NCBI RefSeq assembly: GCF_019195395.1
Contig: NZ_CP078067.1
Span: 62,001 to 126,000, forward strand
Origin: Kaistella faecalis
Lineage (GTDB): Bacteria; Bacteroidota; Bacteroidia; Flavobacteriales; Weeksellaceae
Direction: 5' to 3'
Length of the DNA stretch: 64,000 nucleotides
Shown here: positions 23,852 through 30,726 of the stretch, piece by piece
Layout of the letters: every line of letters begins with the position of its first letter
How positions within the stretch are numbered: the first letter of the stretch is position 1
The notes under the pieces: model-generated
The model's input: only the letters and a program-made list of their open reading frames with translations
What the model was told of the DNA's origin: nothing
Databases searched by the model: none
Translations under genes and position numbers: made by a program

Positions 23852-24541
23852 ATGAGGACGTCAGCTGTTTTTGGCCAAATGGCTGAAATACCCAAAGGAA
23901 GTATTGAGCTGCGTGATGACAGAACCAAAGCGCGATGGACGGTTGGTATCGAACCCTTTCTGCTTTCCAGATATCTTGTGACCCAGGACTTATATTCTGA
24001 GGTTACCAATGAAAATCCAAGCACTTTTAAAGGAGGTGATCTGCCTGTAGAAACCGTAACTTTTAAGGATGCGGTGCTGTTCTGCAATAAACTTTCGGAT
24101 CAGAATGACCTGAAACCCTGTTATGCAACTGATGATGAAAGCGGAGAAATCATCTTTGATGCATCAGCAAACGGCTTCCGCTTACCCACAGAAGCCGAAT
24201 GGGAATATGCCTGCAAAGCAGGGACAAAAGGAATACGGTACGGTGAACTGGAATCAATTGCCTGGTATAAAGAGAACTCAGAAAACAAAACCCATAAGGT
24301 GGGAAAGAAGGAACCCAATGCCTGGGGACTCTATGATATGCTGGGCAATGTGTGGGAATGGTGTACAGACCTTTACGACACCGAAGTTTATGGCTCTTAC
24401 CGTATTTTCCGTGGGGGAGGTTTTTGTGACGCAGAACGCAGCGTAATGTCGACCACCCGCAGACGGAGTCACCCATTGAAATTTAAAATTGATGATCTTG
24501 GTTTCAGAATAGCACAAAACAGGCCGCATCGCGAACCGTGA
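23852..24541 (+). CDS. SUMF1/FGE-type (formylglycine-generating enzyme family) protein
   Basis: A 229-residue protein with the FGE-sulfatase fold signatures: a TQDLYSEVTNENPSTF segment near residue 47, the classic GFRLPTEAEWEYACKAG near 107-123, GNVWEWCTDLY near 163-173 and RIFRGGGFCDAERS near 182-195, ending DDLGFRIAQ. Known of the family: FGE oxidises a sulfatase Cys to formylglycine, but many bacterial members do other oxidations or only bind. No sulfatase is nearby. It starts at ATG 23852 or 23879 (MAEIPKG). It has no signal peptide and is shorter than typical exported family members. Confidence 0.85.
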   Translation: MRTSAVFGQMAEIPKGSIELRDDRTKARWTVGIEPFLLSRYLVTQDLYSEVTNENPSTFKGGDLPVETVTFKDAVLFCNKLSDQNDLKPCYATDDESGEIIFDASANGFRLPTEAEWEYACKAGTKGIRYGELESIAWYKENSENKTHKVGKKEPNAWGLYDMLGNVWEWCTDLYDTEVYGSYRIFRGGGFCDAERSVMSTTRRRSHPLKFKIDDLGFRIAQNRPHREP

Positions 24542-24702
24542 GCGTCTTTTGGCTGAGCGGCAGGTTAGTGGAAGATCTTTATTTCCCTTCAACTCAGGTA
24601 GACGCTTGTTGTGATGGGTTTTTACTTCAACCTCTTCACCAGACCTGAAATACAAATTTTAATACAAAAGCAGAGACCTGCTTCGGGACTGGATTTTTTC
24701 TC

Positions 24703-24710
24703 TATATTTG
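24703..24710 (+). promoter_or_regulatory. -7 box (TATATTTG) before the riboswitch
   Basis: TATATTTG fits the Bacteroidota -7 box and directly precedes the conserved riboswitch core, so the leader RNA would start at about 24716. Confidence 0.7.
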
Positions 24711-24815
24711 CAGCCTGTAAAGGGTGAATCGTGTGTAACTCACGAACTGTCGCGCAACCGTAATCTGCTTTAGGAGTAAGTCGGATCCCCAAAAAACTTT
24801 CGCGATCTGAAGTAA
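24711..24815 (+). promoter_or_regulatory. Cobalamin riboswitch
   Basis: The core motifs of the cobalamin element occur in order: AAAGGGTGAAT, the CGTG-TGTAAC-TCACG stem-loop, the signature GAACTGTCGCGCAACCGTAA, and the closing AGTAAGTCGGATCCCC. Known of the element: it binds adenosyl- or methylcobalamin and lowers expression of the gene downstream. Here the next gene, 50 bp on, is a thioesterase rather than a cobalamin transporter or B12-dependent enzyme. Confidence 0.87.
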
Positions 24816-24865
24816 AATCTCCAGGATTTTATTCATTTCAATGTTTAATTATAAAATATACAGAG

Positions 24866-25270
24866 ATGAATTACGAAGACCAAATTAAATCTTCTGAAAC
24901 TCACGTTTTTAAAGTCGTTTTTCCCAACACCACCAATCATCACAACACGATGTTCGGAGGCAAAGTTATGGAAATGATGGACGAAGTTGCCTTTATGACG
25001 GCCACGCGCTTTGCACGCAAATCTTTTGTTACTGTAAGCTGCGACCGCATCGATTTCAAAAAACCTATTCCTGCAGATACACTGGTTGAACTTATTGGCC
25101 GTGTGAAATATGTAGGAAACAGCAGCCTGAAGGTTTCTATCGATATTTACATTGAGGAAATGTACAGGGATATGAGAGAAAAGGCGGTGAGCGGCGATTT
25201 TACGCTTGTTGCAATCGGCGAGGATAAGAAGCCTGTGAAGATTTTTGAAGCACAGGAACTGTCTGTTTAA
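24866..25270 (+). CDS. Acyl-CoA thioesterase (hotdog fold)
   Basis: A 134-residue single hotdog-domain thioesterase of the YciA/BFIT type. The motif VFPNTTNHHNTMFGGKVMEMMDEV (residues 18-41, read here as family text) holds the conserved N, GG and catalytic Asp, followed by DRIDFKKPIPADTLVELIG. Reaction known for the family: hydrolysis of acyl-CoA to free CoA and acid, with broad chain preference. It acts in the cytoplasm. It lies 50 bp after a cobalamin riboswitch, so B12 should control it, which is unusual for this family. Confidence 0.88.
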   Translation: MNYEDQIKSSETHVFKVVFPNTTNHHNTMFGGKVMEMMDEVAFMTATRFARKSFVTVSCDRIDFKKPIPADTLVELIGRVKYVGNSSLKVSIDIYIEEMYRDMREKAVSGDFTLVAIGEDKKPVKIFEAQELSV

Positions 25271-25456
25271 CTTCAGCGAAACCCTTGATCTTATTAGCAT
25301 TATACACCCGTCATTGTAAATGGGTGAAAACACGCAGTGCTTTTTTGAGGTGTTTTTGTAATTTCACGGTATTGAAAAAGGGAGGTTGTTTCTTCTTCCA
25401 GTCTGGACTGATTACTTATTTCACCGGGGAACCGACTCCCTATAAAAAACACTGCC

Positions 25457-26146
25457 ATGAAAAAAATTCTGATCCTTATGTTGTTCTCCGCATCATTAAG
25501 TATGCATGCGCAAGGGAAAATGTTTAAACTTTACCACGACGCTGCAGCACTCACCGCTGATGCCAATACTGTCGTTAAAGATTTCACGGTTAAAGTGAAT
25601 GCCATCGCACCGGTGATTGTCGTGACGCCGTCGGCCATTGTGAATACGCAGCCTTATCTGATCTTTTACTCAAGCAAAAGCAATCAGGTGAATCTTCCGG
25701 TGTGGCGTGAGGTTATTCCTGAGCAGAAGGCCTTTTTCGCCAAACTGGCGGGCAGCGCTGAAGAAGGGGAAAAGATGTTTGGGTATTTTTTCAACGGCTT
25801 TTATGTGGCTCACGAAATGGGACATGCGCTGCAGCATGCCTCAGGGAAATCTGACCCCAACCTGTACCGCAATGAGTACACTGCCAATACCATTGCCATC
25901 CTGTACTGGAGGAAAACCGGGCATACGCAGGAGCTGAAACAGTGCTACGACTATGCAAAGAAAATGGTAAAACAGCTGCCTAATCCGGTTCCGGAGGGAG
26001 AGGATCCCGTTCAATATTTCAATGACCATTATGAGGAACTTGGTGCAGATCCGTACAAGTACGGTTTTTACCAGTTTGCGCAGTTTGCGAAAATCTATGA
26101 GGATCAATCGCTGGGTGATTTCGATTCTTATATCAAAAACTTTTAA
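25457..26146 (+). CDS. Secreted HEMGH zinc-metallopeptidase-like protein
   Basis: A 229-residue exported protein: signal peptide MKKILILMLFSASLSMHA, then a compact domain containing FYVAHEMGHALQHASGK at about residues 118-134. HEMGH is a textbook HExxH zinc site, and a later NEYTANTIAILYW (near 141-153) supplies an acidic residue as third ligand, in gluzincin fashion. The family is not one I can name, and no prodomain is visible. It may be an envelope peptidase; activity is inferred only from the zinc motif. Monocistronic. Confidence 0.72.
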   Translation: MKKILILMLFSASLSMHAQGKMFKLYHDAAALTADANTVVKDFTVKVNAIAPVIVVTPSAIVNTQPYLIFYSSKSNQVNLPVWREVIPEQKAFFAKLAGSAEEGEKMFGYFFNGFYVAHEMGHALQHASGKSDPNLYRNEYTANTIAILYWRKTGHTQELKQCYDYAKKMVKQLPNPVPEGEDPVQYFNDHYEELGADPYKYGFYQFAQFAKIYEDQSLGDFDSYIKNF

Positions 26147-26490
26147 GGTGAGTGGGGAGAGCGTGTAGACGGCAGAATAATCCGGCTGTCGGATTTCAGT
26201 TCAATGACTAAAAATGTATCAGCCGCTACACTGTTCAGTTTCATACACTATCCATACACTATCCATACACTATCCATACACTATCCTGCAATAGGCCATA
26301 AAGTAGAACGAAAAACATGGGATCGTGTTTGCTTATGGTAGGGATGGCTGCGGACGTTACAGGTGATGGAATAATTATATTCGCATTATGGATAACTCAT
26401 CATTTAATTTATTCATCATACGCAATGGTTTTGTGTACACAAACATCTGATAATGAGTAAAAACCATGATTCGTGGTTATGGATTAATTG
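26147..26490. other. Gene-free spacer before the second cassette cluster
   Basis: No open frame worth calling. It contains the 11-bp tandem array at 26242-26285 and ends at the attI-like joint. The last 100 bp become AT-rich, approaching cassette composition. Confidence 0.6.
26242..26285. repeat. Perfect tandem repeat, 4 x 11 bp (CATACACTATC)
   Basis: Four head-to-tail copies of CATACACTATC without interruption. Period and sequence resemble the degenerate array at 7440-7527 (for example CATTGTATATC). One unit equals about one helical turn, as for a protein-binding iteron. Confidence 0.92.
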
Positions 26491-26510
26491 CGTATATTTG
26501 GAGTTATCTG
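26491..26510 (+). promoter_or_regulatory. attI-like junction with -7 box, second cluster
   Basis: GCGTATATTTGGAGTTA is identical to the text at 20835-20850. TATATTTG is at 26493-26500 and the joint GTTATCTG at 26503. The following cassette's attC opens GCAGATAAC, the exact complement, which supports the joint. Confidence 0.7.
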
Positions 26511-26655
26511 CAATTCCCCTACTCGAAAACGAAGTTGTTTTTAGCCGCTAACGAATAAAATTTCACTATTTTTAAATATAAAATTTTGAAAATATAACTA
26601 ACTGATTATCAATGTTTAAATTTAACGTTAGTCAGAATTACATAAAGACACTGCA

Positions 26656-27156
26656 ATGAAAGAACTTTTGATAGCAATTTCAATATTTTCAGTTAAAATT
26701 GGAGAAGCAAATGAAACCGCAACTAAATTTCAGATTGAAAATAATTGGCTAGGTTTTGAGCCTATCAAAAATGAACAAATCCAAAATGTTGAAAAAAGAC
26801 TTGGAATTATTCTTCCCGAAGACTACAAAGAGTTTTTAAAAATTTCTAATGGTTTTAGTGCTCCAAACAATGTTGAACCTACGTTTCATAAAGTTGAACA
26901 AATTGATTATTTAAGAAATATTGAAAAGCATACCATTGAATCTTACAACTATTTACCTGAACTTGAAAATAGTATTCTAATTGCAGGAAAAGACGAAGAA
27001 CAATATTTTCTTTTAATTCCACCTAAAAATGTAAATGAAAAATGGAGATATTGGAAATTTGCAAATTGGTATCCTGGAGAACATGAGTTTTCAGGTTTGT
27101 CTGAATATTTCAAAGAAACTAAAAATTATCTTGAAAAAGAATACGCGGAAAAGTAA
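26656..27156 (+). CDS. Cassette 20: SMI1/KNR4 (SUKH) family protein
   Basis: A 166-residue protein whose central part is a SUKH/SMI1-KNR4 domain: NEQIQNVEKRLGIILPEDYKE near residues 40-60, FLKISNGFSAP near 61-71, and a C-terminal WRYWKFANWYPGEHEF segment. Known of the family: bacterial SUKH proteins often neutralise secreted or contact-delivered toxins, so an immunity role is plausible; no toxin gene lies nearby. The first ~20 residues are hydrophobic (LLIAISIFSVKIG), possibly a weak signal or anchor. The gene lies 153 bp inside the cassette. Confidence 0.82.
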   Translation: MKELLIAISIFSVKIGEANETATKFQIENNWLGFEPIKNEQIQNVEKRLGIILPEDYKEFLKISNGFSAPNNVEPTFHKVEQIDYLRNIEKHTIESYNYLPELENSILIAGKDEEQYFLLIPPKNVNEKWRYWKFANWYPGEHEFSGLSEYFKETKNYLEKEYAEK

Positions 27157-27158
27157 CT

Positions 27159-27289
27159 GCAGATAACAGTGTATTTCAATTAGCGGGGTTGAAGTTTACA
27201 TCGAAGATTTTAGCGATTTACTAAGATTTTAGCAAGTAGAAAGTTTTCGTATTTTTATCCCGCCAACAGAAATACCCAACCCTTAGCAG
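27159..27289 (+). repeat. attC site of cassette 20 (A/B chimera)
   Basis: Opens GCAGATAAC (complement of left end GTTATCTGC). The first half is family A text (GCGGGGTTGAAGTTTACATC), the second half is family B (GAAGATTTTAGCG, then AGTTTTCGTATTTTTA). The closing core is CTTAGCAG, with C in place of the cleaved G. Confidence 0.85.
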
Positions 27290-27316
27290 AACGACTTACC
27301 AAACACTACTCCACAA

Positions 27317-28231
27317 ATGAAACACAGAATTTTAATACTAGTTCTTCTTATTTTTACCTTGAGTATTTTCGCTCAGAAAACAGAGAAGATTAAATTAGAA
27401 AATCCTGATGATTATTACCTGAAAATAGTTCCGAAGAAAAAACCAACTGCTATTTTATTTTTATTTCACGGAGGAGGTGAAACACCTGAAGATGTATTAA
27501 AGCAAATCGACCTGCCTAAATTTGCTGTAAAAAATAATTTCATAGTTATTTTACCGCATTTCTCGGATGGTTCCACAAAAATGATAGAAGAATTAGATAA
27601 AACCAACAGAATAGCCATTCATTTGATGAAAGAATATACTATTTCAAATGATAAAATTGTTTTAGGGGGTTTTTCCGGTGGAGGAATGCTTTCAGTTACT
27701 TTTGCAGAAAGAGCGGTAAGAGATAAAAACACCTCATTTATTCCAAAAGCAATTTTTGCAGTTGATGTTCCACTCGATTTTGAACATATGTATCAAAGAG
27801 CGGCAAGAGAAATTAAACGGGATTTTTCGGAAGTTGGTGTTGGCGAAGCCAATTGGGTAATTAATGATTTCAATACTACTTTTGGAGGAAGTCCAACTGA
27901 TTTACCGGATGAATATGAAAAATACTCTATGTTCACTTATCGGAAAGAAGATGGAGGCAACGCAAAATATCTCGCAAATATCCCCATCTTAATTTATACC
28001 GAACCGGGCGTCGAATGGCAATTAGAAAACAGGCATCGAGATCTTTATGATTTAAACTGTACAAATATTTCCGCAATGATCAATATGCTTCAACTGAAAG
28101 GAAACAAAAATGCAGAAGTAATTACCACATTTAAGAAGGGGAAACGATTAAATGGATCAATACATCCTCATTCCTGGAGCATTATGGATTCTAAAGAAAC
28201 TATGAGTTGGATTCTCAAACAAATTAGATAA
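27317..28231 (+). CDS. Cassette 21: secreted alpha/beta hydrolase
   Basis: A 304-residue protein with a signal peptide (MKHRILILVLLIFTLSIFAQ) and an alpha/beta-hydrolase domain: LFLFHGGGETPED near residues 48-60 (oxyanion region) and the nucleophile elbow VLGGFSGGGMLS near 116-127 (Ser in GFSGG). A C-terminal HPHSWSIMDS supplies the likely catalytic His. Known of the fold: esterases, lipases or feruloyl-esterase/PHB depolymerase-like enzymes; the substrate is unknown. The cassette's own ends match (TTAGCAGA and TCTGCTAA). At 304 residues it is the longest cassette gene here. Confidence 0.82.
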   Translation: MKHRILILVLLIFTLSIFAQKTEKIKLENPDDYYLKIVPKKKPTAILFLFHGGGETPEDVLKQIDLPKFAVKNNFIVILPHFSDGSTKMIEELDKTNRIAIHLMKEYTISNDKIVLGGFSGGGMLSVTFAERAVRDKNTSFIPKAIFAVDVPLDFEHMYQRAAREIKRDFSEVGVGEANWVINDFNTTFGGSPTDLPDEYEKYSMFTYRKEDGGNAKYLANIPILIYTEPGVEWQLENRHRDLYDLNCTNISAMINMLQLKGNKNAEVITTFKKGKRLNGSIHPHSWSIMDSKETMSWILKQIR

Positions 28232-28239
28232 AAAGTCCC

Positions 28240-28374
28240 TCTGCTAAAAGGGTGTGGCAATAGCCGGCGGGAAGTTTTCAGATAAAAAATTTGTGCTTCG
28301 GTAGAAATTTATATTTCAGTCGAAAGTTTCAGCCACGAAAAGCCCGCTTTCGGCAAGCACAGAAACGTATAGCC
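28240..28374 (+). repeat. attC site of cassette 21 (separate, degenerate type)
   Basis: Opens TCTGCTAAAA, which complements the left end TTAGCAGA but has AAA for AAC. Arms GCGGG/CCCGC and AGCCG/CGGC pair; the closing core reads GTATAGCC. Probably inactive. Confidence 0.65.
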
Positions 28375-28400
28375 AAAATTATCTGCAATAAAAAAAACAT

Positions 28401-28534
28401 CGCCAAACAATACATTTCTATTAGCGGGGTGGAAGTTTTACCTCATAAAGATTTTCGCTAACTTTTGTTTTTGTTATATTTACAAAGATCAGTTATAAAA
28501 GTCCCCGACAACAGAAATACCGAAACGTTAGGCG
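28401..28534 (+). repeat. attC site of a gene-less mini-cassette (family A)
   Basis: Opens CGCCAAAC and closes GTTAGGCG (joint 28527), with GCGGGG/CCCCGA arms. Only about 30 bp separate it from the preceding attC, so no gene fits between. Confidence 0.75.
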
Positions 28535-28629
28535 AGATAAATCAGAAAAAGCATTTTGCTCCGGGCGGTTTTATTTTCCAATTTTGGTTTGCATCAGCCT
28601 GTTCTTCTTAATAACTGTATTATAAGCTT

Positions 28630-29136
28630 ATGGAAAAAGGCGACCAACATCCGGGACACTTCAGTATTTTTGAAGACGCGAATGTTTCTGAAAGAGAAAA
28701 ATATAAGTACTACATTCAGAATGATGGTGAGACACGGGAATTGCGGGAAAAAGTGAGAAAAGTTGTTGCCGGGAAAGGTCTGAGCGCTGTAATGAATGAT
28801 ACCAAATGGCTGGAGCTACAAAGTGCAGTAGCAAAATTACCATTTGCGCCACCCTATGTTGAAAAATTAATACTGGAAAATAAAACTTTCGCAGAAGTTC
28901 AGATCGATCATCAACCCCATTGGTTAGGTGACTGGAATCCCTTTTACAAGGAAGGAATGTCGCTGTTTTTTGCGATTGAATATATTAAAGTTAGGCCTCA
29001 GTTTGCTGAGTACCAGGGCCGTTTGGTTAGTCCCAAAATCCATGACGCGACCGATGCATTTGAACAGCTATTAAATGAACTGAACATCCCGTATGAAGAA
29101 GATAACGGGACATTTACCATATATGGATACAGATAA
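28630..29136 (+). CDS. DUF6678-like protein
   Basis: A 168-residue soluble protein. The C-terminal 115 residues fit DUF6678: LSAVMNDTKWLELQSAVAKL near 55-74, PHWLGDWNPFYKEGMSLFFA near 100-119, IEYIKVRPQF, and the end PYEEDNGTFTIYGYR. The first 40 residues (MEKGDQHPGHFSIFEDANVS) look like an added leader not usual in the family. Function unknown; members are found among immunity-like genes. It follows the last recognisable attC but has no attC of its own, so it may be a former cassette gene or the first flanking gene. Confidence 0.72.
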   Translation: MEKGDQHPGHFSIFEDANVSEREKYKYYIQNDGETRELREKVRKVVAGKGLSAVMNDTKWLELQSAVAKLPFAPPYVEKLILENKTFAEVQIDHQPHWLGDWNPFYKEGMSLFFAIEYIKVRPQFAEYQGRLVSPKIHDATDAFEQLLNELNIPYEEDNGTFTIYGYR

Positions 29137-29186
29137 AAGCAATACCTAACTACCTTTTTACCTTCGCAGATTATAAATTTTATTAT

Positions 29187-29702
29187 TTGAAAAATACAAT
29201 ACCATTACCGAAATCAATTTTCAGCGAAAGGCTGTTATTAATTCCGTTTACAATGGAAATTTGCGCAGAAATTCTGAATGAAAACTACGATATCCTTGAA
29301 AGAATGGGATTACAAAAAGGCAGAAACTGCCCGGATTCAGAAACTTTAGACATACCAAGAATAATAGCAAATTTATCAAAAGTAAGTTCTCCAACAGGCT
29401 TCGAATCCTGGATGGTCATCAAAAAAGAAACTGAGGAAATCATTGGAGATATTGGGTTTAAAGGCTTTGATCATTTAAATAACAGTTGCGATATTGGCTA
29501 TGGATTTATAGAAGCCGATAGAGGAAGGGGATATGCAGAGGAAGCAGCAAAATGTTTGATTAATTGGGTTTTAACTGTTGATCCGTCCGTCAATATTACA
29601 GCAGCTACGCTCAAAGAGAACAGTTCTTCAATAAAATTGCTGCAAAAATTAAACTTCATTGAAACCAAACGTGATGCAAATTTTATTTACTGGAAGCTTT
29701 AA
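29187..29702 (+). CDS. GNAT N-acetyltransferase (RimJ/RimL type)
   Basis: A 171-residue GNAT protein. The N-terminal strand SERLLLIPFTMEICAEIL (residues 13-30), GDIGFKGFDHLNNSCDIGYG near 92-111, the acetyl-CoA loop ADRGRGYAEEAAKCLINWVL near 114-133, and ENSSSIKLLQKLNF near 148-161 are all present. Reaction of the family: transfer of acetyl from acetyl-CoA to an amine, for RimJ/L relatives often a protein N-terminus; the substrate is unknown. The start codon is TTG. It lies 50 bp after the DUF6678-like gene. Confidence 0.85.
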   Translation: MKNTIPLPKSIFSERLLLIPFTMEICAEILNENYDILERMGLQKGRNCPDSETLDIPRIIANLSKVSSPTGFESWMVIKKETEEIIGDIGFKGFDHLNNSCDIGYGFIEADRGRGYAEEAAKCLINWVLTVDPSVNITAATLKENSSSIKLLQKLNFIETKRDANFIYWKL

Positions 29703-29737
29703 CTGCAAGGAAATAAGAAATGCGGAAGCTAAATAAA

Positions 29738-29833
29738 AGATTTAATAAAAACGAAAGACTCAACGGCACTCAGCATCCTCATTCCTGCGAAATGATGGAT
29801 TCAAGACACCATGTGGGGTGCATTTCAAAATAA
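29738..29833 (+). pseudogene. C-terminal remnant of an alpha/beta hydrolase
   Basis: About 31 codons read NERLNGTQHPHSCEMMDSRH before a stop, which mirrors the C-terminus of the cassette 21 hydrolase (KRLNGSIHPHSWSIMDSKE). No start or hydrolase core precedes it. It is a leftover of a second, related gene, about 1.6 kb from the intact one. Confidence 0.65.
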
Positions 29834-29857
29834 TAACTATAAAAACACTTTCAGCAG

Positions 29858-30622
29858 ATGAATAAATTACTTTATTTTCTCATCATCACGCTTTTTGCAG
29901 GTTGTTCAACGTCCGGGAACTCTGTTGCAGACCAACCCCAATTTAAGTACCGTCTGGATACTTTGACCTTATACGACCAAAGCAGACAGAGAGCCATTCC
30001 TGTTGCTGTGTATAAACCGGCTTCCAAAGTATCCGGAAAACAGAAACCGGTCATTTTCAGTCATGGTTATGGGCAGAATAAAGGTGGCGATTATTTGGCG
30101 TACACCTATCTGACGGAATTTTTGGCAAGAGAAGGATTTTTCGTGGTAAGCATCCAGCACGAACTTAAAACTGACAGTTTAATCCCTTTAACAGGAATTC
30201 CGCAAACTGTAAGAAGGCCGTTCTGGGATCGTGGTGCAGATAATATTTTATTCGTTATCAACAGACTCAAAACCACAAATCCGGAATTAGATTTCAAAAA
30301 CATAACACTTATCGGACATTCAAACGGCGGGGATATGACCGCGCTTTTCCCGCAGAAATATCCGGGAACAGTTAAAAAAATAATAACATTAGACAACCGG
30401 AGAATGCCTTTGCCAAAATCAGAAAAGGTCAGGGTGTATTCATTGCGGTCAAGCGATCAACCGGCAGATGAAGGGGTGTTACCGACCGGGAAGGAAACTG
30501 AAAAGTATAAAATAAAAACAGTAAAATTGGCCAATACCATCCATAATGAAATGGACGACAAGGCTAATGAAAGGCAGAGAATAGAAATTCAAAATTATAT
30601 ACTAAAGTTCTTAAGAGACTGA
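29858..30622 (+). CDS. Alpha/beta hydrolase lipoprotein
   Basis: A 254-residue putative lipoprotein hydrolase. The signal peptide ends in LFAGC with the lipid Cys at residue 16. The hydrolase domain shows VIFSHGYGQNKGGDYLAYTY near 65-84 (HG oxyanion motif) and the nucleophile elbow ITLIGHSNGGDMTALF near 149-164, with NTIHNEMDD giving a candidate catalytic His. Known of the fold: esterase, lipase or acetylhydrolase. Substrate unknown. Core-like base composition. It lies just after the hydrolase remnant, but is a different subfamily. Confidence 0.82.
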   Translation: MNKLLYFLIITLFAGCSTSGNSVADQPQFKYRLDTLTLYDQSRQRAIPVAVYKPASKVSGKQKPVIFSHGYGQNKGGDYLAYTYLTEFLAREGFFVVSIQHELKTDSLIPLTGIPQTVRRPFWDRGADNILFVINRLKTTNPELDFKNITLIGHSNGGDMTALFPQKYPGTVKKIITLDNRRMPLPKSEKVRVYSLRSSDQPADEGVLPTGKETEKYKIKTVKLANTIHNEMDDKANERQRIEIQNYILKFLRD

Positions 30623-30726
30623 AAAAAAGAACAGACCATGTATAAAAAGGCAGGATTTATGCTGCTGTAAAAGTGCGGAGCAAAATCAGACCGTTTTTGA
30701 GGCTTCAGCACATAAAAAATATTGAA

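Noticed and set aside
23658-23855. 65-codon plus-strand frame between the DHFR-like and FGE-like genes
   Set aside because: No family match, Thr-rich random composition, no promoter; overlaps both neighbours.
25300-25330. Hairpin CACCC/GGGTG after the thioesterase gene as a terminator
   Set aside because: Stem of only five pairs and no T run within ten bases.
26541-26631. Possible extra attC (GCTAAC ... GTTAGTC) upstream of the SMI1/KNR4 gene
   Set aside because: The arms pair poorly, and the attC after the gene complements the joint at 26503, not a joint here.
28556-28756. 66-codon frame overlapping the DUF6678-like gene start
   Set aside because: Out of frame with the recognised protein, no family match, and starts inside the leader after the attC.
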